Notes: generated by a model not told the origin, from the letters alone. DNA of 64,000 nt from CBDFLD01 sp965249005 (GCA_965249005.1 CBDFLD010000022.1:930001-994000); one strand, 5' to 3'; positions 52,834-62,287 are shown, counted from the first letter of the stretch. Numbers and translations: made by a program.

Positions 52834-54687
52834 TCCCAAAATAAGCGAGGTATGAGCTCGCTCGGAAAATCGTTTGCCTTTTCCGAATATCTCGTGGATT
52901 TCAGCTCCTTGTGCGTAACAGGGAAAGCAAAGAGAAACACAAGAGACAAACCTTCCATTGGTTGTCTGGATCACTTGATCTTGTTTGTCTCTGTTATGCC
53001 CTTCCTTTCGCCCGCCACTCTTGCTCCGCCGGGGGTACGGGCTCACCCGCCGGCGAGGCGCCTTCAAGTAAACCTGAGTTGCCTGATATAGTCGAACGTC
53101 GCCAAAAAGGTTTCGAGATGCTTGCTATAGGCCAATATCCTGTAAACGAGGCGACGACCGGTTCTTACAATCTGACAGGGTATTTGCACAAAGTTCACCA
53201 GGAAGCGTTTGAACTCCATCCTCAAGATATCACGACGTACTGTCGGCGCCTGCGTCACCAGGCCATACCAGGCCTTCAGATTCCACGCCAGCGATGCGAT
53301 GACCATGTAGGCCCAGTTCGATACCAGACTGTCCGAAGGCATCCTCAAGGCGTTCACTCCACTCTTGAGCTGACCGATGACGTTTTCCTGGTTGCAGCGA
53401 TCGTTGGCAAAAAGGACCACTTCTCCCATCGTCATCTCCCGATCGTTGGTGATGTAGAAGAAGTACCGGACCTCATCAAACAGCCGGTGCTCCCCCTTTT
53501 CGATCGTGAGGTTCTTCCGAACCACAACCATGCGATAGGTTTTCTTACAGTGTCCGGGACGATAGTCAAACTCGGCGACCTGCTCGCTCTGCAGGCGGAT
53601 GTTCTTGAATTCTCTCTCCTTGATTACTTGTTCTTTGACGTTTTCCGGACGGCGCCGTTCTTCGCTCTTGACCTCATAACGAGGAGGCCGCTCGAGCGGT
53701 TTCCATTGTCTCTCCGGCAGGGCATCGGCCATCCCGACCAGGTTCGGCTTGGCGTCATAACCAAAGACAAAACCAACCCGCTCGTCCCAGCGATCGAAGT
53801 TTCTCGTCAGCGAGAAATCCGTGTCGCCCCGAAGCCAGACCTTCGTAAACACCGACGACACCAGATCGATTGCCCGGTCCATCCACTCGGCCGCTCCGTC
53901 GGAAGAGGGACGGTTGCCCGGCCGATTCATCAGATAGAGGACCTCATTCGTATTGGCCAAGGTCACGATCAACGGTGCGTAACCCCAGATCCCGTTGTAG
54001 GCAATGTCCATTCCTTCCTTGCATTCCCCCAAGGTTCCGGCGACGGTCCCGTCCACGTCGATGATGGCCTCCTTCCGGAAGGAAGCATCCTGCAACTTCC
54101 ACACCTTGGTTCGGGTTTCATTGATGGTTTCCTGAAGTCCGAAGATCCAATCCTCATCGAAACGACGGAGGAAATCTCCAGCCGTCGTGGGATCCGGAAT
54201 CCTCTCGGCTCCCAGTCCGTTCATGTAGGTCTCATCCTGGCGCAACCGCTCGATATCTTCGAGACAGGTTCCACCCGACAAGACGTTGTATGCGATGTTC
54301 AGTACATGATCGGATTCCCAGTAAGGAAAGTGGTACTTGAGCAAAACGATGTTTCTGTTGATATCTTTGTCCAATCCAAGCTTACACACGAGCTTGTGAA
54401 TGGCTCCGATACCACCAGATCCGATGGCGCGCGTTCTCTCGGCGATCTCGTAGTAGGTGTTGGAGTCCTTGAACATAGGATCGGACCGGTCCTCAAACTG
54501 ATTTCTTTCCAACCGGCGTGTAAGATTTTGCTTGTCTCGGAGGAGGATTCTGTGGTTTCTTTTATTCACCTGGAATGTGCTCCTTTCGGGATGTCTTGTA
54601 AATATATCAAACGCATTTTATCCCGTAACGGCGCACGTTCCAGGGCTTTTCTTCCTCCTCATGCAAAAAATCACGCTGGACTAAGGA
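52834..54687 (-). mobile_element. IS1380-like element (501-codon type), copy 4 of 5
   Basis: It is the only one of the five copies whose flanks are TTAG rather than CTAG (52830-52833 and 54688-54691), so the target tolerates one change. 1854 bp; transposase on the minus strand, the same orientation as copy 5. Confidence 0.9.
53064..54569 (-). CDS. IS1380-family transposase (501 aa), copy 4
   Basis: Identical in protein sequence to copies 1, 3 and 5, with motifs IIDVDGTVAG, LRGDTDFSLTRN and NDRCNQENVIGQLK. Intact. Confidence 0.92.
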   Translation of the reverse strand: MNKRNHRILLRDKQNLTRRLERNQFEDRSDPMFKDSNTYYEIAERTRAIGSGGIGAIHKLVCKLGLDKDINRNIVLLKYHFPYWESDHVLNIAYNVLSGGTCLEDIERLRQDETYMNGLGAERIPDPTTAGDFLRRFDEDWIFGLQETINETRTKVWKLQDASFRKEAIIDVDGTVAGTLGECKEGMDIAYNGIWGYAPLIVTLANTNEVLYLMNRPGNRPSSDGAAEWMDRAIDLVSSVFTKVWLRGDTDFSLTRNFDRWDERVGFVFGYDAKPNLVGMADALPERQWKPLERPPRYEVKSEERRRPENVKEQVIKEREFKNIRLQSEQVAEFDYRPGHCKKTYRMVVVRKNLTIEKGEHRLFDEVRYFFYITNDREMTMGEVVLFANDRCNQENVIGQLKSGVNALRMPSDSLVSNWAYMVIASLAWNLKAWYGLVTQAPTVRRDILRMEFKRFLVNFVQIPCQIVRTGRRLVYRILAYSKHLETFLATFDYIRQLRFT

Positions 54688-54808
54688 TTAGTCTCGTCTA
54701 GTGGACCAGCGTTACACGCCCAACCCCAAAAAGGCAAAAAAAGCCCGCGGCGCTGGTGGCCTCGAGCACTTGACCGATTCGACGGCGATTGCGTCAGAGT
54801 CTTGGAGA

Positions 54809-55069
54809 TTATTCCGATTTCTCCTTCTTCCAATCCCGAAATACATCGAGCAACTCGTTTTGAGCGCTCGGTTCAATGGACTCAGCCGGGATCCGTCCGA
54901 GCATCGCGAGCGTCTGGCGCATCTGATCGAGGTAGTTCTGGCATCGAGGACATCCCGCAAGGTGCTCCTCTAAGCGGACGCGATCGACCACCGACAATCT
55001 CCCCTCGAGATAGTCGGTTACAACCTCGACAAGTTCCTTACAAGCCATTTGCTCGGACATGTCAGTCAC
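54809..55069 (-). CDS. zf-HC2 anti-sigma factor, stranded between two IS copies
   Basis: The 86-residue protein carries ACKELVEVVTDYLEGRLSVV and the zinc motif RLEEHLAGCPRCQNYLDQMR (Hx3Cx2C) with an upstream Cys, as in zf-HC2/RsrA-type anti-sigma factors. It starts with GTG (TGACTGACATG follows), directly after a CTAG; the ATG three codons later is an alternative. No membrane segment is visible. The cognate sigma gene ends at 56930 beyond IS1380-like copy 5, with its TAG stop lying in the duplicated CTAG. Without the IS, GTG would lie one base after that stop, a normal coupled pair. Confidence 0.85.
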   Translation of the reverse strand: MTDMSEQMACKELVEVVTDYLEGRLSVVDRVRLEEHLAGCPRCQNYLDQMRQTLAMLGRIPAESIEPSAQNELLDVFRDWKKEKSE

Positions 55070-55074
55070 TCTAG

Positions 55075-56928
55075 CCCCAAAATAAGCGAGGTATGAGCTC
55101 GCTCGGAAAATCGTTTGCCTTTTCCGAATATCTCGTGGATTTCAGCTCCTTGTGCGTAACAGGGAAAGCAAAGAGAAACACAAGAGACAAACCTTCCATT
55201 GGTTGTCTGGATCACTTGATCTTGTTTGTCTCTGTTATGCCCTTCCTTTCGCCCGCCACTCTTGCTCCGCCGGGGGTACGGGCTCACCCGCCGGCGAGGC
55301 GCCTTCAAGTAAACCTGAGTTGCCTGATATAGTCGAACGTCGCCAAAAAGGTTTCGAGATGCTTGCTATAGGCCAATATCCTGTAAACGAGGCGACGACC
55401 GGTTCTTACAATCTGACAGGGTATTTGCACAAAGTTCACCAGGAAGCGTTTGAACTCCATCCTCAAGATATCACGACGTACTGTCGGCGCCTGCGTCACC
55501 AGGCCATACCAGGCCTTCAGATTCCACGCCAGCGATGCGATGACCATGTAGGCCCAGTTCGATACCAGACTGTCCGAAGGCATCCTCAAGGCGTTCACTC
55601 CACTCTTGAGCTGACCGATGACGTTTTCCTGGTTGCAGCGATCGTTGGCAAAAAGGACCACTTCTCCCATCGTCATCTCCCGATCGTTGGTGATGTAGAA
55701 GAAGTACCGGACCTCATCAAACAGCCGGTGCTCCCCCTTTTCGATCGTGAGGTTCTTCCGAACCACAACCATGCGATAGGTTTTCTTACAGTGTCCGGGA
55801 CGATAGTCAAACTCGGCGACCTGCTCGCTCTGCAGGCGGATGTTCTTGAATTCTCTCTCCTTGATTACTTGTTCTTTGACGTTTTCCGGACGGCGCCGTT
55901 CTTCGCTCTTGACCTCATAACGAGGAGGCCGCTCGAGCGGTTTCCATTGTCTCTCCGGCAGGGCATCGGCCATCCCGACCAGGTTCGGCTTGGCGTCATA
56001 ACCAAAGACAAAACCAACCCGCTCGTCCCAGCGATCGAAGTTTCTCGTCAGCGAGAAATCCGTGTCGCCCCGAAGCCAGACCTTCGTAAACACCGACGAC
56101 ACCAGATCGATTGCCCGGTCCATCCACTCGGCCGCTCCGTCGGAAGAGGGACGGTTGCCCGGCCGATTCATCAGATAGAGGACCTCATTCGTATTGGCCA
56201 AGGTCACGATCAACGGTGCGTAACCCCAGATCCCGTTGTAGGCAATGTCCATTCCTTCCTTGCATTCCCCCAAGGTTCCGGCGACGGTCCCGTCCACGTC
56301 GATGATGGCCTCCTTCCGGAAGGAAGCATCCTGCAACTTCCACACCTTGGTTCGGGTTTCATTGATGGTTTCCTGAAGTCCGAAGATCCAATCCTCATCG
56401 AAACGACGGAGGAAATCTCCAGCCGTCGTGGGATCCGGAATCCTCTCGGCTCCCAGTCCGTTCATGTAGGTCTCATCCTGGCGCAACCGCTCGATATCTT
56501 CGAGACAGGTTCCACCCGACAAGACGTTGTATGCGATGTTCAGTACATGATCGGATTCCCAGTAAGGAAAGTGGTACTTGAGCAAAACGATGTTTCTGTT
56601 GATATCTTTGTCCAATCCAAGCTTACACACGAGCTTGTGAATGGCTCCGATACCACCAGATCCGATGGCGCGCGTTCTCTCGGCGATCTCGTAGTAGGTG
56701 TTGGAGTCCTTGAACATAGGATCGGACCGGTCCTCAAACTGATTTCTTTCCAACCGGCGTGTAAGATTTTGCTTGTCTCGGAGGAGGATTCTGTGGTTTC
56801 TTTTATTCACCTGGAATGTGCTCCTTTCGGGATGTCTTGTAAGTATATCAAACGCATTTTATCCCGTAACGGCGCACGTTCCAGGGCTTTTCTTCCTCCT
56901 CATGCAAAAAATCACGCTGGACTAAGGT
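55075..56928 (-). mobile_element. IS1380-like element (501-codon type), copy 5 of 5
   Basis: CTAG occurs at 55071-55074 and 56929-56932; 1854 bp. It lies exactly between the sigma stop and the anti-sigma start. In the left non-coding segment it differs from copy 4 at one base (GTAAGTATATC for GTAAATATATC at 56843). Confidence 0.9.
55305..56810 (-). CDS. IS1380-family transposase (501 aa), copy 5
   Basis: Same intact protein as copies 1, 3 and 4, with the same GTG start and AAAGGAG site. Confidence 0.92.
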   Translation of the reverse strand: MNKRNHRILLRDKQNLTRRLERNQFEDRSDPMFKDSNTYYEIAERTRAIGSGGIGAIHKLVCKLGLDKDINRNIVLLKYHFPYWESDHVLNIAYNVLSGGTCLEDIERLRQDETYMNGLGAERIPDPTTAGDFLRRFDEDWIFGLQETINETRTKVWKLQDASFRKEAIIDVDGTVAGTLGECKEGMDIAYNGIWGYAPLIVTLANTNEVLYLMNRPGNRPSSDGAAEWMDRAIDLVSSVFTKVWLRGDTDFSLTRNFDRWDERVGFVFGYDAKPNLVGMADALPERQWKPLERPPRYEVKSEERRRPENVKEQVIKEREFKNIRLQSEQVAEFDYRPGHCKKTYRMVVVRKNLTIEKGEHRLFDEVRYFFYITNDREMTMGEVVLFANDRCNQENVIGQLKSGVNALRMPSDSLVSNWAYMVIASLAWNLKAWYGLVTQAPTVRRDILRMEFKRFLVNFVQIPCQIVRTGRRLVYRILAYSKHLETFLATFDYIRQLRFT

Positions 56929-56929
56929 C

Positions 56930-57332
56930 TAGCTACAGAACAACTCATCCAGGGCCCGCCGCACTTTGGCGCGAGCCCGGTGTAGAAGTACCCTCTGATT
57001 AGTCTCCGATATCTCCAGAGCGTTACACGCTTCTTCCGAGCTGAAGCCCTGAAGATCGCGAAGCATCATGACGGCTCGCTGAGCATCCGGCAAGCCGTCC
57101 ATCGCCTTCTTGATCAACTCGATGGTTTCGTTGGAGATGAAGTCCCTTTCCGGATCGGCTGCCCAACGATTGGGAACTACCTCGCCCCTCCAGTGCCCCG
57201 GCTCCGCACCATTGGGCCCGTGGAAGTGCGACGCATCCACTGCCGGATCCTCGGCAGTCACTTCGCGGGTCACCAGGTCTGCGAATGGCGCAGATCGGCT
57301 ATCCCGCTTCGCCCGTGTTTTCGCCTTGTTGG
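56930..57332 (-). pseudogene. ECF sigma factor C-terminal half, 5' truncated by IS481 DNA
   Basis: The frame from about 57332 reads NKAKTRAKRDSRSAPFADL, the linker after region 2, then region 4: IELIKKAMDGLPDAQRAVMM, LRDLQGFSSEEACNALEISE and TNQRVLLHRARAKVRRALDE. It ends LFCS with TAG in the CTAG target. Regions 1-2, which contact the -10 element, are absent; instead the DNA becomes an IS481 transposase gene on the other strand. The anti-sigma partner follows, beyond IS1380-like copy 5. Confidence 0.85.
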
Positions 57333-58165
57333 GCTCAGGGGGCTGGAGGATCGCGCTAGAAGCCCGTATCGACACCCCGACCGGTTGCCGTTCCAGGTGG
57401 AGAAGGCAATCCTGAGGATCAAGCAGCAACACCGTACCTGGGGTGCCCCCAAGATCCGGGAGAAACTGATCAAGGAATAGCCCATGATCAGGCCGCCTGC
57501 GAGCAGCACGATTCATGTGGTGCTGGACCGTCATGGCTTGGTCGAGCGACGTAAGCGCCGACGCCATAAGGCACAGGGGACGACGCTGAGTGAGGCCCAA
57601 TCTCCGAATGTGCTGTGGTGTGCTGATTTCAAAGGCGAGTTCCGGCTGGGTAACCGCAAATACTGTTACCCACTCACAATCACCGACCAGCGATCGCGCT
57701 ATCTGTTGGCCTGCGAGGGTCTGGAATCGACCACGGGAACCGGCGCGTTCCCGGTATTTGAGCGCACCTTCGAGGAGTTCGGCCTCCCAGCCGCCATCCG
57801 GTCAGACAACGGAGCCCCGTTCTCTTCCCCGCATGCCCTGTTCGGCCTGGGCCGATTGTCGGTCTGGTGGCTGCGGCTCGGTATTGCAATCGAACGGATT
57901 AAGCCCGGCGATCCGCAACAGAATGGAAGTCATGAGCGAATGCATCTGACCCTCAAGAAAGAGGCCACCAAGCCACCCAGGTTCAACTTCATGCAGCAGC
58001 AGGAAACGTTCGATGAGTTCATCCAGGCGAGGTATACAACAACGACCGGCCTCACCAGTCACTGGGCGGGATGTATCCGGGCGAGGTGTATACACCCTCA
58101 GCCCGCAAGTATCACCACCCAGAGGTCCCGGAGTACCCGTTTCACGACCGCACGATTCTCGTAAC
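57333..58165 (+). pseudogene. IS481-family transposase with nonsense and frameshift mutations
   Basis: The first frame carries GLRGLEDRARSPYRHPDRLP and ILRIKQQHRTWGAPKIREKL, then an in-frame TAG (KE-stop-PMIRPP where tyrosine is expected). The same frame resumes with HVVLDRHGLVERRKRRRHKA and the triad motifs NVLWCADFKGEFRLG (Asp), AAIRSDNGAPFSSP (Asp), and QQNGSHERMHLTLKKE (Glu). Near 58030 a frameshift ends homology; the alternative frame continues GMYPGEVYTPSARKY. The N-terminus is lost at the junction with the sigma gene. Clearly inactive. Confidence 0.85.
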
Positions 58166-58440
58166 CCAGTGTGGCAGAATCCGTCTGTGAGAACCCGTTT
58201 GCTCCAAAAGTGTTACCTATGTGCTCGGAATAATCTGTAACCCATGTCCCCGGAAAGGACCCTTGCGATTCCACTTCTGGCAATCTCCCTTTAAGTCCTC
58301 TCGAATCCCGTAAAATCAGGGATTTCTGTATCCTCAGTTTCTTCGCTCTGATACAATTTGACAATCCTCACAACAAAATCCAGACACATGTGGTGTCTAT
58401 AACGCACCGGGTTTCGCGATCGCCTCCCCGTTTTTTCGCC
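58166..58440. other. Intergenic region
   Basis: No gene. A minus-strand stretch (58290-58350) reads SEETEDTEIPDFTGF, a low-complexity phrase I have seen in repeat-derived small frames of other genomes; probably a repeat. Confidence 0.35.
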
Positions 58441-59886
58441 ATGGGCATGATTGAACAACTCAACACTCTCAAGGGCCGTCTGGCCTTCACCACCGTGAGT
58501 TGGCTTATGAATCGTCCAGCCATTTGGAAAACCTACCGGGAGTTTAAAACCACTGAATTCGCATCGGAAGATGAGCTCAATAGCCTCCAACTGGCCCGAC
58601 TGAAAGCCATCCTTACCCGGGCTGCGTCAGAAACGACGTTTTACAAGAGACGCTTCAAGGAAGCCGGATTCAACCCTGGGGATGTCAGGGATTTGGACGA
58701 CATCAAACAGCTTCCCCCGCTAACCCGTGAAGACCTGGCCAACCATCGGGATGACATGGTCATTGACCGGTACCAGCCTTTTATCGCCGCGTCACTAGAA
58801 TCAAAATACAGCAACTCTAAACCCAATCTCCTCGCCCGGTTCAGCCGCCAGAAATTGGTTTCCGGCACCACCAGTGGATCTACCGGTACGCCGGTTAGAT
58901 TTTATGCCGATGGCACCATCGAGTCCGCCAGCTGGGCCAGGGAAATCCTGGTCAAAGACCGGCATGGACTTGCTCAAGGCGTCCGGGAGGCAAGGTTCTT
59001 TTTGCCAGTAGCCGAACGTAAGCCCAGTGGAAAAAAATCTTTGTTCCGGAAAATGCTTTGGAACCACTTGGAACTTCCTGGAAGCGCATTCGACCCCAAG
59101 ACATGCGAAAGCATCGTACAGCAGCTTAGAGCCTTCCACGCACGGGTTTGGTTTATTGTTGCCTCAACCGCAAGACTCCTAGCCGATTACGTCGAAGAAG
59201 TTGTCCATGACCCGGAGGAAATAGCTCCAGACCTTATCCTCAATACTGCGGAAACCTTGACCCCCAACAACAATGAAGTCATAAAGAAGATCCTGGGGTG
59301 CCATATCAGCGATCTCTATAGCACCCGGGAAATGGGGCATATCGCGACGAGTTGTCCGGAAAGCCGGCTTCACATCCACCAGGAAACCCACCTTGTGGAA
59401 CTCGAAGAAAATGACCCAGGTGTGGACGGTAGCGAAATCATGGTTACCCCGCTTCTGGAGACCCCTATGCCCCTCATCCGTTATAAACCGGGCGACCTGG
59501 TGAATCGCGGCACAACCCCTTGCCCTTGCGGACGCAAACACCAGGTCCTGAAAGAGATCCTGGGCCGCACGGCCGATCTTTACACAACAGCCTCCGGAAA
59601 AGCGATCGTTCCTAACTTCTGGGACCGTCTGTTTATTCAAAAAGAACTCCAAGGAAAAATCAAACGATACCAGCTTGTCTATGAAAACGACCGCGAACTT
59701 CGGATTAGAATTGTCCGAATGGGTTCATACGACGATAATTCGGAAGCCTTCATTCGTGATAAAATACAATTAAACTTCAAGAACGACCTTCTTCCTGTTT
59801 TCGAATACCCGGATCAGATTCCTCACACCCACACGGGAAAATTTAAAACCATCGTCAACAAATCCCACTATCGGGGAAAACCTTAG
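58441..59886 (+). CDS. Phenylacetate-CoA ligase-like (PaaK/CapK) adenylate-forming enzyme
   Basis: From the ATG at 58441 (or 58447) the protein has about 481 residues. The ATP-binding loop is LVSGTTSGSTGTPVRFYADG, typical of the PaaK group (TSGSTGTP). Other hallmarks are LNTAETLTPNN, the adenine/ribose block STREMGHIATSCPESRLHIH, PLIRYKPGDLV and CPCGRKHQVLKEILGRTADL. PaaK-like enzymes activate carboxylic acids as acyl-AMP and often acyl-CoA. Members with this C-terminus commonly lie in exopolysaccharide clusters (CapK type), consistent with the glycan genes elsewhere in the window. The frame is intact. An IS6 element begins 35 nt after its stop. Confidence 0.87.
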   Translation: MGMIEQLNTLKGRLAFTTVSWLMNRPAIWKTYREFKTTEFASEDELNSLQLARLKAILTRAASETTFYKRRFKEAGFNPGDVRDLDDIKQLPPLTREDLANHRDDMVIDRYQPFIAASLESKYSNSKPNLLARFSRQKLVSGTTSGSTGTPVRFYADGTIESASWAREILVKDRHGLAQGVREARFFLPVAERKPSGKKSLFRKMLWNHLELPGSAFDPKTCESIVQQLRAFHARVWFIVASTARLLADYVEEVVHDPEEIAPDLILNTAETLTPNNNEVIKKILGCHISDLYSTREMGHIATSCPESRLHIHQETHLVELEENDPGVDGSEIMVTPLLETPMPLIRYKPGDLVNRGTTPCPCGRKHQVLKEILGRTADLYTTASGKAIVPNFWDRLFIQKELQGKIKRYQLVYENDRELRIRIVRMGSYDDNSEAFIRDKIQLNFKNDLLPVFEYPDQIPHTHTGKFKTIVNKSHYRGKP

Positions 59887-60033
59887 ACGGAATCTTCCCA
59901 GATCGAGAAGAAAGCCCGACGGCATTGTCAAGTTGAGGAGCGTTCGGGCACAATGCCGCGATGAACAGTCAACCGAACTACCGCGGCCACCGCTTTCTGT
60001 AGCGCACCCGGTTCCTTTGGACACAAGTTTGAG

Positions 60034-60933
60034 CTACGCCGCCTGGCGTAGCTTGTGCGCCTCGCGTGCCTCGATCGATGTTTGATAATCGATCTTCTCG
60101 AGACGCCAGGTCTTGTTGTACAACTCCACGAACTCGGCCACGGCGGCACGCACCTTCTGGAGGTTCTGGAAGATTCTCCCGTGGATCGCTTGGTCCTTGA
60201 GCGTGCGATTCCACCGCTCCGCAACTCCGTTCGTTTCCGGTTCCTCGACAAAACCGAAGCTGGGACGGATGCCCCAGCACCGGATCTGGTTGAGGAAGTG
60301 ATCCGACAGGTACTGGGAGCCGTGGTCCATCCGGAGCGCCAGCCCCCGGGCAACGTCGGAGTCAATGGAACCATAGAGGCGCAGCAGACCCTGCGAGATC
60401 GGCTCCAACGCCGCGAAGCGGCTACCGACCTTGCACACGTGCCACCCCACACACTCCGCGTTCCAGTGCTCCACCGCCGCGAAAATCCAGACCCACCCGT
60501 CATCGAGCGTGAACACCCGCACTCCGTCGGTCCCCCACATCACGTTCGGCGCCAGGGTGACGATCTTCCCATCGTGTGCCTTCGTTCCACCCTGGCGTCC
60601 GCGGTGTGGTGAGAGCAACTCATGCTCTCGCATGACCCGCAGCACCCGCTTGCGCGCAACCCGGATCCCGTCCAAGATCCGAAGCCGCGCGTGGACCTTA
60701 CGATGACCCTCGCCCTGGAACGGTGAGCGCTCCAGATCGGCCTGGATCGCCTCCAAAAGCTTCTCGTCCGACACCTTGGGCTGGGGACCCCGCCGAGTGG
60801 GTTCCTCGCCCTCCTGCCGCTTCTGCTCGCTTGTCCGCCGGGCGTAGAGCGCCGAGCGCGAGCGCTCCCAGGCCTGACACACGCGCTGGATCCCGTAACG
60901 TTGACCCGTGGCTTCGGAGATCGTCTCGCTCAT
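60034..60933 (-). CDS. IS3-type OrfB transposase
   Basis: A 299-residue protein starting MSETISEATGQRYGIQRVCQ with an HTH_21-like region, and the catalytic triad in NVMWGTDGVRVFTLDDG (Asp), ALRMDHGSQYLSDHF (Asp), and EETNGVAERW-like PETNGVAERWNRTLKDQ (Glu). Its ATG overlaps the orfA stop (ATGA at 60930-60933), suggesting translational coupling rather than frameshifting. Intact. Confidence 0.9.
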   Translation of the reverse strand: MSETISEATGQRYGIQRVCQAWERSRSALYARRTSEQKRQEGEEPTRRGPQPKVSDEKLLEAIQADLERSPFQGEGHRKVHARLRILDGIRVARKRVLRVMREHELLSPHRGRQGGTKAHDGKIVTLAPNVMWGTDGVRVFTLDDGWVWIFAAVEHWNAECVGWHVCKVGSRFAALEPISQGLLRLYGSIDSDVARGLALRMDHGSQYLSDHFLNQIRCWGIRPSFGFVEEPETNGVAERWNRTLKDQAIHGRIFQNLQKVRAAVAEFVELYNKTWRLEKIDYQTSIEAREAHKLRQAA

Positions 60934-61346
60934 CGTCGCGACCTCCTCATCGCCAAAGGGAGGCGCTTCTCCGCCGCCCGGGCGCGATTGCGCAGCAGCT
61001 CGATTTCCATGGACAGCTCCCCGATGTGACGCTTCGCAGCGTCGAGCGCCTCCGCCAACGGCTCGCCCTGGTGATTCTTCAAGCCGAGCTCGAGCCCGGC
61101 CAAGGCCCGCTCCCGCCACTCCTCCAGCCGGTAGATCTCCACGCCCACTTCACGCGACAGCGCATCCAGAGATTCGCCCCGCAGCAGTCGCAGCACCACG
61201 TCCCGCTTTCGTCCTCCGCTCCAACGCTGCCCCGGCTCCAGAGGCCTCGCCCCGGGCGCGGCGCCGACGGCCCGAACTCCAGTCGCCCTACGGGCTCCCT
61301 CCGTTCCTGCCGTCGCCTTCCACTTCACCCTCTTCGTTCGAACCAT
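60930..61346 (-). CDS. IS3-type OrfA
   Basis: The ATG at 61346 is preceded by AAGGAGGTGGAA. The 138-residue protein has a basic N-terminus (VRTKRVKWKATAGTEGARR), the HTH RKRDVVLRLLRGESLDALSR with EVGVEIYRLEEWRERAL, and a terminal coiled coil EALDAAKRHIGELSMEIELL. The N-terminal fragment at 8942-9235 is the same. Confidence 0.87.
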   Translation of the reverse strand: MVRTKRVKWKATAGTEGARRATGVRAVGAAPGARPLEPGQRWSGGRKRDVVLRLLRGESLDALSREVGVEIYRLEEWRERALAGLELGLKNHQGEPLAEALDAAKRHIGELSMEIELLRNRARAAEKRLPLAMRRSRR

Positions 61347-61423
61347 TTCCACCTCCTTGAACATCTCATTATCTCTTATTCTGTGTCCAAGAAAACTGGG
61401 TCCGACTCACGGCCACCGCTTTC

Positions 61424-61949
61424 CACCCTTGATTATCAGCCACGCCGTGTGGCTGTATCACCGGTTCACCCTCAGCTTCCGCGACATCGAAGATCTGCTG
61501 GCTGAGCGCGGTGTCATTGTCTCCTACGAGTCGATTCGGCAGTGGTGTCGCAAATTCGGCCCGGGATACGCTCGAACGCTGAAACGAAGGCAGGGTCGCT
61601 TGGGCGACACCTGGTACCTGGATGAACTCTTCATCACGATCCAAGGTCAGCGCCACTACCTGTGGCGAGCTGTGGATCAGGACGGCGATACGATCGACAT
61701 CCTGGTCCAGCGCCGCCGAGACCGTCGAGCGGCTAAGCGCTTCTTCCGCAAATTGTTGAAAGGTCAAGGCTGGGTACCGCGACGACTCGTAACCGACAAG
61801 CTTCGCAGCTACGGGGCTGCCCATCGAGAGGTCTTTCCGTCAGTGATCCACAAGACAGATCAATACGAGAACAACCGTGCTGAAGTGTCCCATCAGCTGA
61901 CACGCCAACAGAGAACGCCAGATGCGACGATTCAAGTCAGTCGAACAAA
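61424..61949 (+). pseudogene. IS6-family transposase remainder, frameshifted
   Basis: The frame carries IISHAVWLYHRFTLSFRDIE, GDTWYLDELFITIQGQ (Asp), LVTDKLRSYGA (Asp), YENNRAEVSHQL (Glu). At about 61912 one extra base (CAACAGAGAACG against CAACAGGAACG) shifts the frame, and the homology ends 40 bp later. Inactive. Confidence 0.85.
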
Positions 61950-62287
61950 TGCGCGACGCCGCTTAACTATGTGTCTACAATTTCGGGGAAAGCCCAGAAG
62001 ACTATTGGGAGGGAAGAAGCGGCTCTTGAAGCTACGCGTTGCTGGTTGGAGTTCCGGCTCAGTGAGCCCATAGGACAATGGAAATCCAACCGTGCTTTGT
62101 GACGATCTGTGAAATCGGCCAGGGCTACACGGGCGCGATCGAACGCTCTGACCACTGTCAGCTAGGTCGCGTCTCCAAGCCACCATGCGTCCAATATTGG
62201 ACTGGTCGCGGCCGCCATGAACCATTATCTGAACTAGTGTTCCGGATCGGTCCGGGGTTTCGTGACGAAAAACCCTGGGGCTGTTGA
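61950..62287. other. Intergenic or IS-derived region with palindrome 1
   Basis: No supported gene. A perfect palindrome GTCCAATATTGGAC lies at 62189-62202. Confidence 0.4.

Larger units (their letters stand above)
59998..61409 (-). mobile_element. IS3-type element (1412 bp) with a 14-bp flanking duplication
   Basis: CGGCCACCGCTTTC occurs at 59984-59997 and 61410-61423, immediately outside the ends TGTAGCGCACCCGG and, reversed, TGAGTCGGACCCAG. orfA and orfB are both on the minus strand, with an ATGA overlap. A 14-bp duplication is long for IS3 elements (3-5 bp is usual). Confidence 0.87.
59921..61949 (+). mobile_element. IS6-family element interrupted by IS3 and truncated at its right end
   Basis: Left terminal repeat GGCATTGTCAAGTT begins at 59921. 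The transposase starts with ATG at 59961 (NSQPNYRGHRF), is interrupted at 59998 by an IS3 element, and resumes after it. Excising the IS3 with its duplicate restores GHRFPPLIISHAVW. Homology with the other copy (9237-9732) stops at about 61949. Confidence 0.85.
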
